In this document: one piece after another, positions 16,521 to 30,641 of the stretch
How positions within the stretch are numbered: the stretch's first letter is position 1
Layout: the number at the start of each line of letters is the position of its first letter
DNA from: Sandaracinaceae bacterium
Lineage (GTDB): Bacteria > Myxococcota_A > Polyangia > Polyangiales > Sandaracinaceae
Reading direction: 5' to 3'
Assembly: GCA_020633195.1 (NCBI GenBank)
Contig: JACKEC010000015.1
Span: 310,001 to 374,000, forward strand
Length of the DNA: 64,000 nucleotides
Made by a program: the position numbers and the translations under genes
The notes under the pieces: model-generated
Databases searched by the model: none
Told to the model about the DNA's origin: nothing
Seen by the model: only the letters and a program-made list of their open reading frames with translations

Positions 16521-17057
16521 CTAGCCCGGTAGCTCGGCGCGCAGCGACTCGATGGCCCGCGCGAGCGCGGTGGGATCGGCGATCTTCATCTTCGGCGCGA
16601 GCCAGGCGGTCGCCGCGGCGACGGTCCCCACGATCGAGAGCGGCGTCCGGCGCGGCCCGAGCAGCATCGCGATCGCGGAGAGCACGCTGCGCGCGAGCGC
16701 GGCGACGAAGCCGGTGCCCTCGACCACGCAGGCGACGCCGAGCAGCGCTCCCTCGTGCTCGCGGATCATGTCCGCGGACGCGCGGCGGAGCTCGTCGCCC
16801 GGCGGCGGCGCCGTCGGCTCGACCACGCAGATGAACCCCATCCCGTTCGGGTGCTTGTGCGCGACCTCGGCGAGCCCCGCGCGCTGCTTCGCGAAGCGCG
16901 GGCGGGTGACCTCGCGCCGCCACACGACCACGCAGAGCCGGTCGATCTCTCCGACCACGACCCCTTCTTCGACCGAGATCACGCGAACGTCGGGAGGTAA
17001 CGCCACGGCTTCGGAGCCCGAGAGTACACCCGTTCCCCGTGGACGTTCCGTCTCCAT
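16521..17057 (-). CDS. conserved hypothetical protein
   Basis: 178 residues, beginning METERPRGTG. It has an alpha/beta pattern (VRVISVEEGVVVGEIDRLCVVVWRREVT..., GMGFICVVEPTAPPP, ALLGVACVVEGTGFVAALARSVLSAI) that resembles small STAS/SpoIIAA-like domains of a type frequent in myxobacteria. That resemblance is pattern-based only. No catalytic motif is present, and any membrane contact would be through one weak hydrophobic stretch near residue 145. It is divergent from the kinase gene at 17105, with 47 bases between, and convergent with the hydroxylase gene. Confidence 0.7.
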   Translation of the reverse strand: METERPRGTGVLSGSEAVALPPDVRVISVEEGVVVGEIDRLCVVVWRREVTRPRFAKQRAGLAEVAHKHPNGMGFICVVEPTAPPPGDELRRASADMIREHEGALLGVACVVEGTGFVAALARSVLSAIAMLLGPRRTPLSIVGTVAAATAWLAPKMKIADPTALARAIESLRAELPG

Positions 17058-17104
17058 CCTCGACCCGGCGCGGCTACCATCCCGTCTCGCGGAGGTTCGG
17101 AGGG

Positions 17105-19444
<2,340 letters not shown>

Positions 19445-19487
19445 TCCCCACGACGCCAGGGTCGCGCTCATCGGGTACGCTGCGGAG

Positions 19488-20222
19488 GTGCGCTCGGTCG
19501 CGGCCGCGGTCCTCGTGCTGGCGTCGCTCGCTCCGGGCGTCGCGAGGGCCGAGCTGTTCTACCTCGCTGCGGACGCGAGGGGGCTCGTGTGCCTCCCCGT
19601 CGGCGACCTGGACTGCGCCACGGCGACCTGCGAGGACGCCTGCGGACCGATCGGCACGGGGTCCGGCTGCCACCACGCCGACCACACGCTGCTCTGCTGC
19701 GACACCGACAGCGACTGTCGGCTCACGCTCTCGACCGGCGTGTCGGTGTCGGGCCAGTGCGATCTCGTCACGGGGCTGCAGCTCGGCCCCGCGATGACCG
19801 TCTTCGGCGCGTGCACCTTCACCGACCCGCCCGAGGCGATGCTCTGCGGGCGGACCACCGCGGAGTCCCTCGCGCCGTGCGTCCCGGCCTCCGGCAACGA
19901 CTGGCGCGACGGCGACTGCGACGGCGACGGGCTCGCCAACGGCGTGGACCCGGCGCCGTGCCGCGCGACCGAGCCGTCGGACGCGGGCGTCCCGGGGAAC
20001 GACGCCGGGACGCGCGACGCGGGCGCGTCGGACGCGGGCGCGGACGACGCGGGCGAGCCGCTCGACGCGGCCGCCCCGAGCGACGCCGGCCCGTCGCGAT
20101 CGCTCGCGCCTCGGTTCGGCGGGGGCGGCGGCTGCGTGTGCGGCTTCGCGCCGCCACGCTCCGGCGAGGCGTGGGTGCTCGCGCTCGCGCTCGCGTGGCT
20201 CGCTCGTCGCCGCGCGCGCTAG
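19488..20222 (+). CDS. secreted protein with MYXO-CTERM-like tail
   Basis: 244 residues from a GTG start directly after TGCGGAG. The signal peptide is MRSVAAAVLVLASLAPGVARA. The mature part has about a dozen Cys (CLPVGDLDCATATCEDACG, CCDTDSDC), then an Asp/Ala/Gly-rich linker. The C-terminus is GGGGCVCGF, a hydrophobic helix (AWVLALALAWLA) and RRRAR, a MYXO-CTERM-type sorting tail in which Cys-x-Cys replaces Cys-Gly-Cys. It is probably exposed at the cell surface. Function unknown. It follows the kinase gene by 43 bases but has no sign of coupling. Confidence 0.8.
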   Translation: MRSVAAAVLVLASLAPGVARAELFYLAADARGLVCLPVGDLDCATATCEDACGPIGTGSGCHHADHTLLCCDTDSDCRLTLSTGVSVSGQCDLVTGLQLGPAMTVFGACTFTDPPEAMLCGRTTAESLAPCVPASGNDWRDGDCDGDGLANGVDPAPCRATEPSDAGVPGNDAGTRDAGASDAGADDAGEPLDAAAPSDAGPSRSLAPRFGGGGGCVCGFAPPRSGEAWVLALALAWLARRRAR

Positions 20223-20225
20223 TCG

Positions 20226-21356
20226 TCACCTCATGGCGTCGTCGAGCGCTCGGTGGAAGGCGCCGAGGAGGTGCTCGTAGCGGCCGAAGCGCAGCACGTC
20301 GTTGGCTCCCGACCGGAGGGAGCGTTGGATCGACTCGCCGATCGCGAAGTCCTCCGCGAGGGTCGGCAGCGTCAGCGCGTGGTTCTTCTCCCAGTGGCGC
20401 TCCTCCGACTCGGAGCGCGGGCCGGGCGGCACGAGCATCGTGATCGCGACCTCCGTCTCGTCGATCGCGAGCGGTCGGAACGCGATCCACGCGACGTGGT
20501 CGGGCTGCACGAGCAGCGCGCCGTTCGGGAACAGGGAGTAGAGGACGTTGGCGTGCGCGCGGAGCGACCAGGTCGACTCGTCGGCGCCGGCGAGCTCCGC
20601 GAGGGACTTCTTGACCAGGACCAGCCGCGAGTGCCGCCCGAACGCGTCGGCGAGGAACACGTTGTCGGTGAAGAGCCGCGCGATCGTCTTCGCGTGCGCG
20701 ATCGTGAAGTGGTAGGCCTCGAGGCCGCCCTCCACGAGGAGCTTCCAGTTCGCCCGCCAGACGCGGCGGTCCGGGCGGAACGGCTCGAGGCGGTCGAGGC
20801 CGAGCGTGGCGAGCTCGCGATCGAGCGCGTCGCCGAGGTGCGCGGCCACGTCGATCGCGCCGCGGCGGGCGACCCACACGAGGCCGTGGCGCTCCTCGCA
20901 CGGCACGGGCGCGAGGCCGTGGTCGGCCTTCGGCAGCGTCGGGAACCCGTCGGGGTGCCGGACGCCGACGAGCGCGCCGTCGAGGTCGTAGGTCCACGCG
21001 TGGTAGGGGCAGGCGAAGCGCTTGCGGCGACCGCGCGCCTCCGCCACGAGCGTGGTGCCGCGGTGCCGGCACACGTTGAGGAACGCGCCCACCTGGCCGT
21101 CCGCGCGGCGGGTCAGCAGGATCGGCGCGCCGCCGAGCTCGAGCGTCACGAAGTCGCCCGGCTCGGCCAGCTCCCGCGCGTGCGCCACGGGCTGCGGGAT
21201 CGTGGCGAAGAGCGTCTCCTGCTCGCGCGCGAAGCGCGCCGGGTCGAGGTAGCGCGCGACCGGCGAGACCTCCTCGGCGTCGCCGCGATCGCAGGCCCCG
21301 TCCTCGAGCCGCGCGAGCGCGCGGCGGATCAGCTCGAGCTCTGTCGTCCGGTCCAC
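20226..21356 (-). CDS. Rieske [2Fe-2S] aromatic ring-hydroxylating oxygenase alpha subunit-like
   Basis: 376 residues; the start is a GTG. The Rieske domain has CRHRG (C96, H98) and CPYHAWTY (C116, H119). The catalytic domain carries the mononuclear-iron histidines in EGGLEAYHFTIAH (H216, H221). The overall order and length match the choline-monooxygenase and phthalate/benzoate-dioxygenase alpha-subunit family, cytosolic enzymes needing a reductase partner. No beta subunit or reductase gene is nearby, which favours single-component (monooxygenase or demethylase) types. The gene is convergent with the MYXO-CTERM protein. Confidence 0.88.
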   Translation of the reverse strand: MDRTTELELIRRALARLEDGACDRGDAEEVSPVARYLDPARFAREQETLFATIPQPVAHARELAEPGDFVTLELGGAPILLTRRADGQVGAFLNVCRHRGTTLVAEARGRRKRFACPYHAWTYDLDGALVGVRHPDGFPTLPKADHGLAPVPCEERHGLVWVARRGAIDVAAHLGDALDRELATLGLDRLEPFRPDRRVWRANWKLLVEGGLEAYHFTIAHAKTIARLFTDNVFLADAFGRHSRLVLVKKSLAELAGADESTWSLRAHANVLYSLFPNGALLVQPDHVAWIAFRPLAIDETEVAITMLVPPGPRSESEERHWEKNHALTLPTLAEDFAIGESIQRSLRSGANDVLRFGRYEHLLGAFHRALDDAMR

Positions 21357-21388
21357 GACGCGAGGACTCTACACGAGGGGAGGGCGGC

Positions 21389-24522
<3,134 letters not shown>

Positions 24523-24523
<1 letters not shown>

Positions 24524-25653
24524 CAGTCGTCGTCTCCCTCGAGGCGGCTCCGGAGCAGGTGCGACTTGAGGACGAACGCGTGCTCGGAGACGTACCGGTC
24601 CCCCAGCTCGAGGCCGTCGATCACCTCGGTGCGCCCCTCCGCGGTGCGCCCGACGGTGATGGCCCTGACGCGCAGCTCGTCCGGCGTGTCGGTCGGCACG
24701 AAGACGACCGAGCGACCCTCGAGCTGTTGCACCGCAGCCGCCTGAACGGTGGGGGTCGCGGTGGCGCCGGCCCGCGCGACGCGAAGCGTGCCGAAGAGCC
24801 CGGGGCGAAGCGCGCCGTCGGGGTTGGGCAGCACCATGCGCACGGGGAGGGCCCGCGTGGCCTCCTCGAGGACCGGCGCGATCCAGTCGAGCGTGCCGGC
24901 GAACACGCGCGCGGGCTGCGCTGGCAGCGTCAGCGTCGCCGCCCCGTCCACGTGGAGCGCGTCGATGTCCTGCGCGTACGCTCGGCCGACGATCCAGACG
25001 ACGCTCGGGTCGGCGATCACGAACAGGGTCCGATCCGCGGCGACGACCTCACCGACGGTCGCGTGCCGCTCGACGATCTCGCCGGCGATGCTGGCGCGCA
25101 GGAGCATCGTCGCCCCGCCACCGCCCGAGCCGTAGATGCGCACTCTGTCCTGCAGGCCGGCGACCCGCGCGCGAGCCGAGCGCAGCGCCCCGCGCGCCTC
25201 GACGAGCCCGCGCCCCGCGCCGATCCCCGCTTCGGTCAGCGCCTCCTGTCGAGTGGCCGTCGCCTCCGCGACCTCGAGCTCCGCGCGCGCCTCCGCGAGG
25301 TCCGCGCGCGCCCGCCCGAGGTCGACGCTGCGGATCACGGCGAGGATCTGGCCCTCCTCGACGCGCTCGCCGATCGACGCTCGCACCTCGGCGACCTGAC
25401 CGGGTGCGAGGGACGCGACGTGGACGACGCGATCGGGGTCGAGCTGCACCTCCGCGGGGATCGCGATCCCGTCCGCGAGGGGGACCGCCTCGACCTCCGC
25501 GAAGGCGATCCCGGCGCGCGCCATCGCGGTCGCGGAGAGGCGAACGACGCTCGCGAGCGGCGCGTCGTGATCGGGTTCGTGCTCCGTCGGCTCGGGGGCG
25601 CCCCCGCCGCAGCTCGACCACAGGAGGGCGACGAAGAGCCCGATGCGCCTCAT
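24523..25653 (-). CDS. RND efflux periplasmic adaptor (membrane fusion protein)
   Basis: 376 residues starting MRRIGLFVALLWSSC. The Cys at 15 makes it a probable lipoprotein, with a His/Glu-rich stretch (EPTEHEPDHD) just after it that could bind metal. It continues with a barrel-sandwich hybrid (HVASLAPGQVAEVRASIGERVEEGQIL), a long coiled-coil hairpin (residues about 110-185), and beta-barrel and membrane-proximal domains (RVFAGTLDWIAP..., DGLELGDRYVSEHAF). It links the inner-membrane pump to the outer-membrane channel in the periplasm. ATGA overlap with the upstream channel gene and TGATG overlap with the pump gene show coupled translation. Confidence 0.9.
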
Positions 25654-26936
25654 CGGCGGGGCTCCTGGTGGTGCGCGTCGGGCCAGGGATCGACACCGAG
25701 CGCGTCCGCGAGAGCGGCCACGGCGTCGTAGTACTCCGCGTAGGCGACGAGGGCCTCGAGCTGGGTGTCGAGCACCAGCTCGCGACCACGCGCGACGCGG
25801 AGCACGTCGAGCTCGCCGATCCGGAAGGCCTCCTCGAGCTGACCGAGCTGTCGCTCGACGGTCGGCAGGAGCTCGTCCCGGTACCGCTCGAGCTGCTCCG
25901 CGGCGGCGTCGGTCGTGGCGGCGAGGCGGCGCACGCGCACAGGCAGGGTGAGGTCCGCCGCGCTCTCTTCGGCTCGCGCGACCTCGAGGTCGACCTCGGC
26001 GTTCGCGCGGCCGACCGGGTTCCGATGAAAGAAGGGGAAGGGGAACGACAGGACCCCGAGGATCTGGTGCTCCCGGGCCCCCTCTCCGGGGGCGCCCTCG
26101 AGCTGATAGTTGAGACCGACGGCGGGTTCGGGCCAGCCCTCGCGATCGGCCAGGGTGGCTCGCGCGCGCGCCTCCGCGGCGGTGGCGCGGAGCATCGCGA
26201 GCTGCGGTCCGTGCTCGCGGGCGAGGGCCACGAGCGTGGCCACGGGCGGCGCGCGCCGCGGCGGCTCGAGAGCCCCGATGGGCGCGGGCGGGGGCTCGGA
26301 CGGCCAGCCCGTCAGCTCCGCGAGCTGGAGCCGCGCGTCGAGGTAGCCGTGCTGCTCGTGGGTGAGTCGCTGCTGCGCGCGAAGGCGCTCGAGCTCGGCG
26401 ACGGAGACGGTGAGGGGGGAGTCCTCTCCGAGCTCGACGCGACGGCGCGCGATCGCCTCGAGGCGCTCGTCGAACGCGAGCATCCGTTGGGCGACCCCGA
26501 CGCGCTCGCGCGCGACCAAGGCGCGGTGGTAGGCGCTGTGCACCGCGTGGTGCAGCTCGTACCAGGCGAGCTCGAGCTGTCCCTGCTGCCTCTCGCGCGA
26601 CCGTCGCGCGACCTCGCGTCGGACCCCCGGCTCGCCCGCGATCTCGAGGCGCTGTCGGAGCTGGAGCGAGACGTCCACGTCGCTCGCGTCTCCCCGCAGG
26701 CGAGGCCCCACCGCGACCTGCAGCTGCGGATCGCTCGGCACGGGTGCCTCCGCCGCGGCCTCGTCCGCCCGCCAGCGCTCCGAGGTCGCGCGCGCCACGG
26801 ACATCGTGGGGCTGTGCTGCTCCGCGTGCTCGAGCAGCGCCTCGAGCGTCACCGCGCCCGGCTCGGCCTGAGCCGCCGCGCTCGCGCACACCAACTGAAC
26901 GAGCGTCAGCACGCCCGCTCCGATCCCTCTGATCAT
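25650..26936 (-). CDS. TolC-family outer-membrane efflux channel
   Basis: 428 residues. I start at ATG 26936 because GGAGG lies six bases before it and the protein then begins with a clean signal peptide (MIRGIGAGVLTLVQLVCASAAAQA); a start 17 codons upstream would spoil it. Two long helical segments with heptad-like Arg/Glu/Ala patterns and short beta segments (VDVSLQLRQRLEIAG, ILGVLSFPFPFF) are the two repeats of the TolC/OEP fold, which trimerises into an outer-membrane and periplasmic tunnel. It overlaps the adaptor gene by four bases (ATGA). Confidence 0.9.
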   Translation of the reverse strand: MIRGIGAGVLTLVQLVCASAAAQAEPGAVTLEALLEHAEQHSPTMSVARATSERWRADEAAAEAPVPSDPQLQVAVGPRLRGDASDVDVSLQLRQRLEIAGEPGVRREVARRSRERQQGQLELAWYELHHAVHSAYHRALVARERVGVAQRMLAFDERLEAIARRRVELGEDSPLTVSVAELERLRAQQRLTHEQHGYLDARLQLAELTGWPSEPPPAPIGALEPPRRAPPVATLVALAREHGPQLAMLRATAAEARARATLADREGWPEPAVGLNYQLEGAPGEGAREHQILGVLSFPFPFFHRNPVGRANAEVDLEVARAEESAADLTLPVRVRRLAATTDAAAEQLERYRDELLPTVERQLGQLEEAFRIGELDVLRVARGRELVLDTQLEALVAYAEYYDAVAALADALGVDPWPDAHHQEPRR

Positions 26937-27023
26937 CGTCGCCTCCGTCGCCTCGGATCCACGGAACACGGCGCGGCGTCCGCCCACGGGTCGTGGACGG
27001 ACTGCTCCTGGCGCGCCGCGATC

Positions 27024-27353
27024 TCAGGCGCTCGGAGGACGAGGCAGGCGGCGGCCGAAGCCGACGCGCGCGGAGCCGTCGACGCAAGGGACGGCCCGCT
27101 CGTAGCGCGGGCCGAAGAACGGGACCTCGGGTCGGTCGTCGCTCACCACCACGTGGATCGAGCCGCAGCACGGGCACGCGTGTGAGCTCGGCGTGCAACC
27201 GCTGAGGTCGCACGCGTCGGCGCAGTCGCCCTCCTCGAGATGGCCCACCGTGATCAGGTGGCCCATGTCCTCGAACATCTCCAGGCCGCCGGGGACGAGC
27301 CCGACGACGAAGGCGCTCAGGAGGACGAGGCGGACGAGCTCCATCGACGGCAT
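27024..27353 (-). CDS. small Cys/His-rich membrane-anchored or secreted protein of the efflux operon
   Basis: 109 residues from ATG 27353 (a second ATG at 27344 is possible). An N-terminal hydrophobic segment (LVRLVLLSAFVVGLVPG) is followed by EMFEDMGHLITVGH and a Cys cluster, CADACDLSGC...CPCC, about 25 residues long. That is a plausible metal-binding site. It is the first gene of the efflux operon (87 bases before the channel gene) and adjoins the MarR operator region, so it is probably induced with the pump. Its role as a periplasmic metal buffer or sensor is inference. I do not recognise the family. Confidence 0.65.
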   Translation of the reverse strand: MPSMELVRLVLLSAFVVGLVPGGLEMFEDMGHLITVGHLEEGDCADACDLSGCTPSSHACPCCGSIHVVVSDDRPEVPFFGPRYERAVPCVDGSARVGFGRRLPRPPSA

Positions 27354-27398
27354 GGTGACCCGCGCGGTGTGCTCGGAGCAAGCCGCGACGGATTTTCC

Positions 27399-27434
27399 CT
27401 TCACAAGTGAAGCGATATGCTTCATGAGTGAAGC
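27399..27434. promoter_or_regulatory. twin palindromic operator, probable MarR sites
   Basis: Two near-identical 14-bp palindromes, CTTCACAAGTGAAG (27399-27412) and CTTCATGAGTGAAG (27420-27433), are spaced 21 bases apart, which is two turns of B-DNA. They fill the gap between the divergent efflux operon and the MarR gene and end four bases before the MarR GTG start. Such sites typically bind MarR dimers, so autoregulation and control of the pump operon are likely. The binding itself is inferred. Confidence 0.7.
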
Positions 27435-27437
27435 ATC

Positions 27438-27869
27438 GTGACGAAGCACCGCTTCTTCTACCTGCTCAACCTGGCCCGGCATCGCGTGAACAAGCACGTC
27501 GATCGGGTCGCGCTCGACGAGCTCGGGATCTCGGCGGCCTGGCTCGGCGCGCTCTTCGTGATCGGCGGGCAGCCGGGCGCGAGCCAGCGCGAGCTCGCCC
27601 GCAGCCTCGGCTACAACGAGTCGGCGATCACGGCGCTCCTGCGAAAGCTCGTCGACGCCGAGCTCGTGGAGCGAGCGCCCTCGCCGAGCGACGCGCGCGT
27701 GATGCAGCTCCAGCTCACCGAGCGGGGCGCGAGCCTCGCCAAGCGCGGCAAGCCGCTCCTGAAGCGGTTCAACGCGATGCTGATGGACGGCTTCGACGAG
27801 CCCGAGCTCGACGTCGCCGCCCGCTTCCTCGAGAACGCGATCGAGCGATTCGGACCGGAGGGACGATGA
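27438..27869 (+). CDS. MarR-family transcriptional regulator
   Basis: 143 residues starting at GTG 27438. A winged helix: SQRELARSLGYNESAITALLRKLVDAELVERAPSPSDARVMQLQLTERG gives helix-turn-helix, recognition helix and wing with the 'D.R' wing motif. N- and C-terminal helices form the dimer interface. MarR proteins repress nearby genes and release DNA on binding a ligand or on oxidation. There is no Cys in the DNA-binding part, so small-molecule rather than thiol sensing is more likely. The stop overlaps the next gene as ATGA. Confidence 0.9.
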   Translation: MTKHRFFYLLNLARHRVNKHVDRVALDELGISAAWLGALFVIGGQPGASQRELARSLGYNESAITALLRKLVDAELVERAPSPSDARVMQLQLTERGASLAKRGKPLLKRFNAMLMDGFDEPELDVAARFLENAIERFGPEGR

Positions 27870-30148
27870 CCGACTCCACCTGGCAGGCGACCGCCTGCAT
27901 CCTCTGCAGCGAGAATTGCGGGCTCGAGGTGAAGACCTCGGGTCGCGGGATCACCGCGGTGCGCGGCGACGCGCAGCACCCGCACTCGCAGGGCTACCTG
28001 TGTCAGAAGGCGGCGCGCCTCGACCACTACCAGAGCCACACCGACCGCCTCGACTCGCCGCTGCGCCGTCGCCCCGACGGGAGCTTCGAGCGGATCTCGT
28101 GGGACACCGCGCTGCGCGAGATCGCGCAGAAGCTGAAGGCGATCCGGGACGCGCACGGCGGCTCGGCGATCGCGTACTACGGCGGCGGCGGGCAGGGGAA
28201 CCACCTCGGCGGCGTCTACGGCTCGTCGCTGCGCGCGGCGCTCCGCACGCCCTACGTCTACTCCGCGCTCGCGCAGGAGAAGACGGGCGACTTCTGGGTC
28301 AACGGCGAGCTCTTCGGTCGCCAGACCTGCCACGTCACGACCGGGGTCGCCGACGCCGACTACGTGATCTTCCTCGGCACCAACCCGTGGCAGTCGCACG
28401 GGTTCCCGCGGGCCCGCAAGGTCCTCAAGGCGCTCTCGTCGGACCCGAAGCGCACGATGGTCGTGATCGACCCGCGCGTCACCGAGACCGCCAAGCTCGC
28501 CGACGTGCACCTGCGGGTGCGGCCGGGCACGGACGCGTTCCTGCTCGCCGCGCTGCTCGGCGTCGTCGCGCAGGAGGGGCTCGAGGCGCGGCGCTTCCTC
28601 GACGAGCGGACCACCGGGCACGACGAGGTGCTCGCGGCGCTCCGGGAGGTCCCCGTCGAGGCGTTCGCGCGGCGGGCCGGCGTCCCGCTCGAGGACGTCC
28701 AGAGGGTCGCCCGCGGCCTCGCCGCCGCCCGCGCCGCGACGGTGCGCGCCGACCTCGGCATCCAGCAGAGCTACCACAGCACGCTCAACTCCTACCTCGA
28801 GAAGCTCCTCTTCCTCGTGACGGGGCACTTCGGGCGCCGCGGCACCAACAACCTGCACACCTTCTTGCTCCCCCTCATCGGCCACTCGCCGAGCCCGGAG
28901 GAGAGCTCGAAGGTCCCGCTCACGCCGGTCACGAAGATGCGGCCGATCGGCAAGCTCTACCCGCCCAACGTGCTCCCGCTCGAGATCGACACGGACGCGC
29001 CGGAGCGCGTGCGGGCGGTCATCGTCGACAGCGCGAACCCGCTCGTCTCGGCGGCCGACACGCGCGGCTACGAGCGAGCGTTCGAGCGGCTCGAGCTGTC
29101 GGTGACCATCGACGTCGCGCTCTCGGAGACCGCGCAGCGCTCCCAGTACGTCCTGCCCGCGGCGAGCCAGTTCGAGAAGGGCGAGGCGACCTTCTTCTCC
29201 CTCGGCTTCCCCGACAACGGCTTCCACTTCCGGCGGCCGCTGTTCACCCCGCTCCCCGGCACGCTGCCCGAGCCGGAGATCTACCGCCGCCTCCTCGTCG
29301 AGCTCGGCGCGCTCCCCGACCGGTTCCCCGCGCTCGAGGCGGCGGCGCGGCTCCAGCGCCGGTTCCCGCGCTCGCGCGCGTTCGGGCTCGCGCTCACCGC
29401 GGCGCTGAAGGCCCGCCCGAAGTGGGCGCCGATGGCCGCCGTGATCGTGTACGCGACCCTCGGCCGCGCGCTCCCGAAGGGCACCGAGAGCGCCGCGGTG
29501 CTCTGGGCCGCGTCCCAGGCGTACGCGAAGAAGCACGCCGCGGCGGTCCGTCGCGCGGGCATCCGCGACGCCGGCGCGGGCCTCGGCGACGCCCTGTTCG
29601 AGCGCATGCTCGAGGGCGAGCACGGCATCACCCTGAGCGAGCACGAGCAGGACGACGTGTGGTCGCTGCTGCGCACCGAGGACCACCGGATCCACCTCGC
29701 GATCCCGTCCATGCTCGACGAGCTCCGCGCGCTCGCGGACGAGCCGCTGCCGAACGATGCCGAGTTCCCCCTCTCGCTGATGGCGGGCGAGCGCCGGGCC
29801 TACAACGCCAACACCATCTACCGCGACCCCGCGTGGCGGCGCGTCGACCCCGACGGGGCGGCGCGCGTCCACCCCGACGACGCGGCGCGGCTGGGCCTGC
29901 GCGACGGAGACCGGGTCGCGGTCGAGTCCCGCACCGGCGCGGTCGAGGCCACCGTCGAGGTCAACGACGGCATGCTGCCCGGCGTGCTCAGCCTCCCGCA
30001 CGGCTACGGCCTGTCGCACGCCGGCGCGGACGGCGTACGCGTACAGTCGGGCCCGCGGATCAACGAGCTCACCGCCGCCGATCACTGCGACCCGCTGACC
30101 AAGACGCCCTTCCACAAGACGGTCCCGGTGCGGCTGCGGGTGATCTGA
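27866..30148 (+). CDS. molybdopterin-dependent oxidoreductase (DMSO-reductase/formate-dehydrogenase family)
   Basis: 760 residues, starting at an ATG overlapping the MarR stop (ATGA). The N-terminus carries a 4Fe-4S motif C11-x2-C14-x3-C18-x27-C46, followed by the MopB core and, at the end, a molydopterin dinucleotide-binding domain (IYRDPAWRRVDPDGAARVHPDDAARLGLRDGDRVAVES). There is no Tat signal, so it is cytosolic. I cannot tell the active-site ligand (Ser, Cys or Sec). No electron-transfer partner gene is adjacent. Coupled expression from a MarR promoter suggests a detoxification or stress role. Confidence 0.87.
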   Translation: MTDSTWQATACILCSENCGLEVKTSGRGITAVRGDAQHPHSQGYLCQKAARLDHYQSHTDRLDSPLRRRPDGSFERISWDTALREIAQKLKAIRDAHGGSAIAYYGGGGQGNHLGGVYGSSLRAALRTPYVYSALAQEKTGDFWVNGELFGRQTCHVTTGVADADYVIFLGTNPWQSHGFPRARKVLKALSSDPKRTMVVIDPRVTETAKLADVHLRVRPGTDAFLLAALLGVVAQEGLEARRFLDERTTGHDEVLAALREVPVEAFARRAGVPLEDVQRVARGLAAARAATVRADLGIQQSYHSTLNSYLEKLLFLVTGHFGRRGTNNLHTFLLPLIGHSPSPEESSKVPLTPVTKMRPIGKLYPPNVLPLEIDTDAPERVRAVIVDSANPLVSAADTRGYERAFERLELSVTIDVALSETAQRSQYVLPAASQFEKGEATFFSLGFPDNGFHFRRPLFTPLPGTLPEPEIYRRLLVELGALPDRFPALEAAARLQRRFPRSRAFGLALTAALKARPKWAPMAAVIVYATLGRALPKGTESAAVLWAASQAYAKKHAAAVRRAGIRDAGAGLGDALFERMLEGEHGITLSEHEQDDVWSLLRTEDHRIHLAIPSMLDELRALADEPLPNDAEFPLSLMAGERRAYNANTIYRDPAWRRVDPDGAARVHPDDAARLGLRDGDRVAVESRTGAVEATVEVNDGMLPGVLSLPHGYGLSHAGADGVRVQSGPRINELTAADHCDPLTKTPFHKTVPVRLRVI

Positions 30149-30271
30149 CCCACTGGGCATCGATGACGGTGGTGGAAGAGACGCAAAGGGATCGATCGTG
30201 GGGCGGTCCCCAGCGCGTCCCCCGACCCGGCGCTCGCCTCGACCGACTGCAGAGCGCCGACGCCGCCGCGG

Positions 30272-30412
30272 ATCGATAAAGAAACTCTCTTTGCCCCCTT
30301 CGCGCCCTTTGCGCGAAATTCCACCGCCGCGCTTCACGAACCAAGCGGGAGCCGCCTTGCATCGACAAAGAAACCCTCTTTGCCCCTTCGCGCCCTTTGC
30401 GCGAAATTCCAC
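30272..30412. repeat. 52-53-bp direct repeat, two copies
   Basis: Copies at 30272-30324 and 30361-30412 match over almost their whole length (ATCGAYAAAGAAAC..., core GCGCCCTTTGCGCGAAATTCCAC), with only a few differences. Each holds the small palindrome GCGC-CCTTT-GCGC. They fill much of the 289-base gap between convergent genes. On the minus strand they can be read as an 'AKGAKG'-type peptide, which I regard as noise. Confidence 0.8.
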
Positions 30413-30437
30413 GACCTCCATCGGGCGCCAAGGAAGG

Positions 30438-30641
30438 TCAGCCGCGCCGGTCGGCCTTCACGCGGCGGCTGATCCGGAACGAGCGCACCCGCCGCGGCTC
30501 GAGCCCCGCGAGCCACTCGACGTACGAGGGCTCGAGGCCGCGCTCCCGAGCGACGGCCTCCGGCTCCGCGCGCACGCGCTCCTCGAGCTCGGGGTCGTCG
30601 AGGAACTGCGCGAGGAGCGCCTGCCGGCCGGCGACCGTCAC
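30438..30641 (-). CDS. small partner protein of the DUF692 enzyme
   Basis: 67 residues. Its GTG start overlaps the stop of the upstream DUF692 gene (GTGA), so the two are translated together. It contains QALLAQFLDDPELEERVRAEPEAVARERG, a helical segment of a type seen in small LigA-like or Nif11-like proteins, followed by LAGLEPRRVRSFRISRRVK. There are no Cys residues, so it is not itself a Cys-rich RiPP precursor; a helper or recognition protein is more likely. Function is unproven. It could also be read as a regulator. Confidence 0.65.
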   Translation of the reverse strand: MTVAGRQALLAQFLDDPELEERVRAEPEAVARERGLEPSYVEWLAGLEPRRVRSFRISRRVKADRRG

